DNA of 17,444 bases from assembly GCA_964585245.1 (NCBI GenBank), contig CAZPCV010000028.1:1-17444 (forward strand). Direction: 5' to 3'. The translations under genes and the position numbers were made by a program. The notes under the pieces are model-generated. The model was not told the DNA's origin. It ran no database searches and worked only from the letters and a program-made list of their open reading frames with translations. Positions within the stretch are counted from its first letter, which is position 1, and each line of letters starts with the position of its first letter. The DNA comes from CAZEDL01 sp964585245 (lineage in GTDB: Bacteria > Patescibacteriota > Patescibacteriia > Magasanikbacterales > GWA2-37-8). This document shows positions 13,574 to 17,444 of this stretch, piece by piece.

Positions 13574-15337
13574 CTAGCTGGAGCGCTTGCCGTGAAGCAA
13601 TAAATCAACCGCTTCCTGCATCGATCCGGCCCGGGTAACTGTGGCTGAGTTGACGAAAAAAATCGTATCCGCCGCACTAATCGTATTAAGCCGGTGAGCG
13701 ATAATAACTTTGGTAGTCGTAGGGGGCAGCCGCTTTAAAATATCCTCCAAAAGCGCCTCGGTAACCGTATCAATATTGGCGGTCGCCTCATCCAGAATCA
13801 GGAGTTCTGGTTCGCGCAAAAGCACCCGCACGAAGGCAATCAACTGCTTTTGTCCCAGACTAATCGCTTCGCCGCTCTGCGCTACCGGCGTATCCAGCCC
13901 TTTCTCAAAACGCGTCAATAAAGGTGCCAGCCCCTTGGCAGCCAAGAGCGCTTCGAGCTCGGCAGTAGTGCAATTTAAGTACCGCTCATTACCATAGATA
14001 ATGTTTTCTCTAATCGTCCCGCTGAACAAAAATGGTTCCTGCAAAATAAAGCCGATCGCCGCCGATCGCTCTGAGGGAGTATAGCTGCGAATGTCCCTGC
14101 CCTTGAATAAAATTACGCCTTCGGTCGGATCATATAGTCGCGCCATAAGCGAAGCGGTAGTCGTTTTCCCACCGCCAGTCGGCCCCACCAATGCATAGGT
14201 TTTTCCCGGAGCGAGAATCAAACCAATATCCTTCAGAACCTCCCGTCCGTTTTCGTACGAAAAATGGACGTTTCTAAATTCCAGTAGAGTATCTTTAGCT
14301 GCATCTTGCGTGGCGCCTGGTGGCAGCACTACTAGATCTGATTGTAGATTCAATAAAGCGTAAATACGATCTAATCCGGCGAGCGCCTGTTGCAGGGATG
14401 ACCAAAAGGCTGCCATCTGTCTAAGAGGGGTGTAAAAATTATTCACGTACAAAATAAAACTGATCAAAAGCCCGATCGTTAACTGTCCATGGGTAATCAG
14501 ATAAATGCCCAAACACAAAACAATTAACTGCCCAATACTCGACGCCAAACTGTACAACGGCATGAACACGCCATTCGCGAATCCGGCTTTGGTGGCGGCC
14601 GTAAAATTTCGAGTATTAGCTTCGGCAAACTTGGCACGAAAATAGTCCAAACGATTAAACGCCACCATGGCTTTAAAATTAGACAAACTTTCCTGAATTT
14701 CCGCGCTTAGCGCTCCGAGCGCCGCCGAATTCTGGGCGTTGCGCGCTCTCACCCACCCCGAAATTAATCTGGTAACAATAAAAACCACTACTGCCGGCAA
14801 GAGCGTAGCGATACCTAATCGTATATTAAACACCAACAAAAAAACCGCGGCCCCCACGATTAAAAATAAATTTCCTAACAATTGAATCAGCGCTTGTGCA
14901 AAAAATTGATTGAGCTGGTCCGTATCGTTATTCAGTCGCGAAATCAGATCTCCGGCCTTATTCTGATTGAAAAAATCCAGAGGCAATTCCTGTAATTTAT
15001 GAAACAGCCGGTTGCGCAAACGAAACAAAATCCGACGCCCCACACCCCCCATCGTTTTGGTCTGAAAATACCCCGAGAGTGCCAATACAGCATAAATGAC
15101 CAATAAAAACCCAGAAAAAACCAATACACCGCGAAAATCTCCGGTGCGAATAAACCGATCCACGATTCTTCCGATCACGATCGGGGCGGTCAGAGTCAAT
15201 AACGAAGTGACGATGATCGCACTCAACCCAAAGGCAATAGCGCCCTTTTCTTCCGTCAACAAGGGGGCCAGCTGGCCAAGCGCGGTAGTAAGTTTGGGTG
15301 AGGCCTTTTTTTCGGGATTATTGAGGGAGTACTTCAT
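13574..15337 (-). CDS. ABC exporter half-transporter with degenerate signature motif (subunit B)
   Basis: A 587-residue half-transporter from ATG 15337: six membrane helices (about residues 35-310) and a nucleotide-binding domain (about 350-575). Walker A is GPTGGGKT (385-392), the Q-loop is F-I-L-Q-E-P, Walker B is LLILDE with the catalytic Glu, and the H-loop is I-I-A-H-R-L with His548. The signature reads ISLGQ (492-496) instead of LSGGQ, so it is degenerate. It overlaps subunit A by 20 nt and surely pairs with it. ATG 15376 would increase the overlap to 59 nt and is less likely. The cargo is unknown; drug or lipid export is the usual role of this type IV exporter group. Confidence 0.93.
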   Translation of the reverse strand: MKYSLNNPEKKASPKLTTALGQLAPLLTEEKGAIAFGLSAIIVTSLLTLTAPIVIGRIVDRFIRTGDFRGVLVFSGFLLVIYAVLALSGYFQTKTMGGVGRRILFRLRNRLFHKLQELPLDFFNQNKAGDLISRLNNDTDQLNQFFAQALIQLLGNLFLIVGAAVFLLVFNIRLGIATLLPAVVVFIVTRLISGWVRARNAQNSAALGALSAEIQESLSNFKAMVAFNRLDYFRAKFAEANTRNFTAATKAGFANGVFMPLYSLASSIGQLIVLCLGIYLITHGQLTIGLLISFILYVNNFYTPLRQMAAFWSSLQQALAGLDRIYALLNLQSDLVVLPPGATQDAAKDTLLEFRNVHFSYENGREVLKDIGLILAPGKTYALVGPTGGGKTTTASLMARLYDPTEGVILFKGRDIRSYTPSERSAAIGFILQEPFLFSGTIRENIIYGNERYLNCTTAELEALLAAKGLAPLLTRFEKGLDTPVAQSGEAISLGQKQLIAFVRVLLREPELLILDEATANIDTVTEALLEDILKRLPPTTTKVIIAHRLNTISAADTIFFVNSATVTRAGSMQEAVDLLLHGKRSS

Positions 15338-17060
15338 AGGTAGTGGTGCTTTGCTGGGAATTAAAAATTTGCACATACTCGGGCGACGTTTCGAGCAATT
15401 CTTCGTGACGGCCGACCGCGATTAACTCTCCTTCCATCACCACTAAAATCTGATCATAGTCTTTGACCGAAGCGATCTGTTGTGTCACCGATAACAGGGT
15501 AAGATGAGGATACAAATCCCGAATATTATCCAAAATCTTTCGTTCAGTCAGAGCATCGACTCGGGCCGTAAAATCATCCAACAATAAAATCTGCGGATTG
15601 AGCGCCAAGGCGCGCGCCAGCATTATGCGCTGTTTTTGTCCGCCCGACAAACTGGTGCCCCGCTCCGAAATAACCGTCTCCATTTTTTGCGGCATCTGTT
15701 CGACAAAATCAGCTACTTCGGCCGCTTTAATTGCTTTGTCGAGCGCCGACTCTTCTACCGCGGTACTAAAAGCGATATTCTCCCGTACCGTAGCATTAAA
15801 AATAACATTATCCTGAAATACCAACACGATTTGCTGATAAAACGAAGCGGGGTCATATTCCATAAGTGGCACTCCGTCGATTTCAATACTGCCCGACGTG
15901 GGCTGCAGCAGCCCGGCCAACAAATAGACAAGCTGGGTTTTGCCCGCCGCCGTGGGTCCAATGATAGCATTCCGCGTGCCGGGCTTGAGGACAAAAGAAA
16001 TATCATTGAGAACCGGGCGTTCCCCATAGGTGAGAGAAATATTCTTAAATTCCACCTGGCCTCGCAACGTGCGGCTAATCGTGCCCTGACGTTTGGTGGG
16101 CGGCGCTTCTAGCACTTCGGCTACCCGCTGATACGAAGCCGTGGCTTGCGCGATCACACTGCTCATGAAGCCAATGATTAAAATCGGAAAAATAAGAATC
16201 GTCAAGTAGCTGGTAAAAGCCGTGAAATCGCCCATCGTCAAAGACCCCATTATTACATAGTGTCCGCCCAACACCACAATCGATAACGTCGCCAGGTTAG
16301 TAGATAAAATGATGACTGGAATCAGTAACGAAAACAGTCGTAAAATTCCAAATCCAATATCGCGTGAAGCCGTATTAGCGGCCAAAAATTTAGCGTATTC
16401 ATTTTTTTCACTGTTGAACAACCGAATGAGAGCAGCTCCGAGAATGCTTTCGTTAATAACGCGATTTAGCGCATCAATTGATTCCTGAGATTTTTTGAAC
16501 AATTGACGAACCTTGGAAAATACAAAATAAAAAGTGATCGAAATCGCCGGAATTACCAATAATACCAAGAGTCCCAGCCGCCAATTAATGGCCAATAGCA
16601 AGATACTCGCGCCCACGATCAAAAACAAAGACGAAACAATCGAAGATACGGCCTGGGCTACAAAATTTTTGACCGCATCGATATCGGAAGTTAAATTAGT
16701 TAACAATTTAGCCGGGCCCACTGTCTGCAAATACGAATATTCTTGCAACGACAAAGCAGCCACGGCTTTAGAACGCAAATCACGCGCTACCAATTCGGCA
16801 GCATATGTCTGCACCGCAGTTTGAGCATAGGTAAAAACAAAAATACCGAACGCCACCAGAAAAAAATAAATCAGCGTTCGTTCCAGGACAAAATTTCCGT
16901 GGGTATACGCGTCAATCGCCCCGGCGATAATTTTCGGTACGGCCAAACTGAGGGTGTTACCAGCAATCGTTAATACAATTAACCCAACAATGATCCGGCC
17001 ATAGGGACGCAGCACTGAAAACAAATTGCTTTTAGGCTGAGTAAAATTTTTTTTATCCAT
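15318..17060 (-). CDS. ABC exporter half-transporter with degenerate Walker B and H-loop (subunit A)
   Basis: A 580-residue half-transporter from ATG 17060 (ATG 17096 is an alternative): six membrane helices (about 20-300) and a nucleotide-binding domain (about 335-560). Walker A is GPTAAGKT (368-375), the Q-loop is L-V-F-Q-D-N, and the signature LSGGQ (471-475) is canonical. Walker B ends LLLDD, with Asp496 where the catalytic Glu belongs, and the H-loop reads S-V-T-Q-Q with Gln527 in place of His. This is the mirror of subunit B's defects and is what is known from heterodimeric exporters such as TM287/288. It is the first gene after a promoter at 17161-17133. Confidence 0.93.
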   Translation of the reverse strand: MDKKNFTQPKSNLFSVLRPYGRIIVGLIVLTIAGNTLSLAVPKIIAGAIDAYTHGNFVLERTLIYFFLVAFGIFVFTYAQTAVQTYAAELVARDLRSKAVAALSLQEYSYLQTVGPAKLLTNLTSDIDAVKNFVAQAVSSIVSSLFLIVGASILLLAINWRLGLLVLLVIPAISITFYFVFSKVRQLFKKSQESIDALNRVINESILGAALIRLFNSEKNEYAKFLAANTASRDIGFGILRLFSLLIPVIILSTNLATLSIVVLGGHYVIMGSLTMGDFTAFTSYLTILIFPILIIGFMSSVIAQATASYQRVAEVLEAPPTKRQGTISRTLRGQVEFKNISLTYGERPVLNDISFVLKPGTRNAIIGPTAAGKTQLVYLLAGLLQPTSGSIEIDGVPLMEYDPASFYQQIVLVFQDNVIFNATVRENIAFSTAVEESALDKAIKAAEVADFVEQMPQKMETVISERGTSLSGGQKQRIMLARALALNPQILLLDDFTARVDALTERKILDNIRDLYPHLTLLSVTQQIASVKDYDQILVVMEGELIAVGRHEELLETSPEYVQIFNSQQSTTTYEVLPQ

Positions 17061-17132
17061 AAAAACAAATAAATATATGAGCGAGTCGTGCCGCATTTTT
17101 ATTACACGCTATCAAAAAAATACAAGAAGGTT

Positions 17133-17161
17133 ACTGTACTTAATTACTTGACACTCGTCAA
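17133..17161 (-). promoter_or_regulatory. Likely promoter of the ABC exporter pair
   Basis: The minus strand has TTGACG (17161-17156), 17 nt, then TACAGT (17138-17133). The -35 matches 5 of 6 and the -10 matches 4 of 6. It lies about 73 nt before ATG 17060. Confidence 0.5.
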
Positions 17162-17173
17162 CGCGATCGCATT

Positions 17174-17203
17174 AAAAAACTGCCACGGTTAAAGGCAGTT
17201 TTT
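17174..17203 (-). terminator. Terminator of the Tyr-Thr-Thr tRNA operon
   Basis: A 10-bp stem, AAAAACTGCC / GGCAGTTTTT, with a 9-nt loop and a six-T tail on the minus strand, 4 nt past the 3' end of tRNA-Thr(GGU). Confidence 0.88.
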
Positions 17204-17206
17204 CCG

Positions 17207-17279
17207 AGCCGATGTCGGGATTTGAACCCGAGACCCCGTCCTTACCATGGACGTGCTCTACCAACTGAGCTACATCGGC
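17207..17279 (-). tRNA. tRNA-Thr(GGU)
   Basis: A 73-nt tRNA: acceptor GCCGATG/CATCGGC, D arm GCTC/GAGC, anticodon arm CGTCC-ATGGTAA-GGACG with anticodon GGU, T arm CGGG-TTCAAAT-CCCG. The discriminator is U73 and CCA is not encoded. Reads ACU and ACC. Confidence 0.95.
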
Positions 17280-17296
17280 GTTATAATTTTTCTCTG

Positions 17297-17369
17297 AGCC
17301 GCCTCAGGGATTTGAACCCTGGACCTACAGTTTACAAAACTGTTGCTCTACCAACTGAGCTAAGGCGGC
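17297..17369 (-). tRNA. tRNA-Thr(UGU)
   Basis: A 73-nt tRNA: acceptor GCCGCCT/AGGCGGC, anticodon arm ACAGT-TTTGTAA-ACTGT with anticodon UGU, T arm CAGGG-TTCAAAT-CCCTG. U73 as in the neighbour, and CCA is not encoded. 17 nt separate it from tRNA-Thr(GGU). Confidence 0.95.
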
Positions 17370-17378
17370 AAGGTCATT

Positions 17379-17444
17379 TGGTGGGCAGTCTAGGATTCGA
17401 ACCTAGGAAGGCGTAGCCAGCTGATTTACAGTCAGCCCCGTTTG
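17379..17444 (-). tRNA. tRNA-Tyr(GUA), 5' part outside the window
   Basis: The minus strand shows the anticodon arm CTGA-CTGTAAA-TCAG (anticodon GUA), a variable arm, T arm CTAGG-TTCGAAT-CCTAG, and acceptor 3' strand ACTGCCC with A73. CCA is encoded (17381-17379), unlike the other tRNAs here. The acceptor 5' strand and the D arm lie beyond base 17444. Confidence 0.9.

Noticed and set aside
15636..16112. 158-codon plus-strand open frame inside the ABC exporter gene
   Set aside because: It lies opposite the nucleotide-binding domain, where all ABC motifs are read from the minus strand; its composition is Arg-rich and unlike a real protein.

Overview
This window reads like a chromosomal segment of a Candidate Phyla Radiation (Patescibacteria) bacterium. 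The reasons are the gene mix (sigma factor followed by a three-helix putative anti-sigma protein and a MacAB-like exporter, small DUF5666 and DUF305 proteins, a VanW/YoaR-type wall protein), compact minus-strand gene chains with overlaps, and start codons that mostly lack a Shine-Dalgarno motif. The lineage below that level cannot be told by eye. No transposase, integrase, phage gene or CRISPR array was seen. All genes but one (DUF305) lie on the minus strand, so the window is described from high to low coordinates.

Right end (17444-17207): a tRNA operon Tyr(GUA, cut by the window edge), Thr(UGU), Thr(GGU), closed by a hairpin terminator. Next (17161-13574) comes a promoter and two overlapping genes for the halves of a heterodimeric ABC exporter. 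Their degenerate ATPase motifs are split between the two subunits in the pattern expected for one dead and one live ATP site. Then (13548-12366) a strong promoter drives ribosomal protein L33, a DUF1189 membrane protein and a tRNA-Trp whose 5' end overlaps the DUF1189 stop codon, ending at a terminator.

Middle (12326-11590): a broken P-loop kinase gene, then a degenerate 43-45 bp tandem repeat whose hairpins covary, then two adjacent tRNA-Ser genes. One is an ordinary GCU. The other has an ACU anticodon, which is very unusual, and the repeat array is built from the 5' end and upstream flank of this second tRNA. This is the most puzzling part of the window. A 13-bp bidirectional terminator separates it from the convergent DUF305 gene (11132-11536, plus strand).

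Left half: AlkD-type DNA glycosylase (10887-10174), tRNA hydroxylase trhO (10095-9160) and GTPase engB (9133-8564). Then a six-gene minus-strand chain (8448-2704): ECF-like sigma factor, putative membrane anti-sigma protein, long periplasmic-adaptor protein, ABC ATPase, MacB/FtsX-type permease, and an exported DUF5666 protein, ending in a terminator at 2651-2616. The putative anti-sigma protein carries a C-terminal domain resembling DUF5666, so the first and last parts of this chain share a fold; this suggests an envelope-sensing circuit that controls its own exporter. The left end has a DoxX-like membrane protein, a membrane-anchored FAM173-like methyltransferase, a small heat-shock protein, and the N-terminal 360 codons of a VanW/YoaR-type protein that runs off the window.
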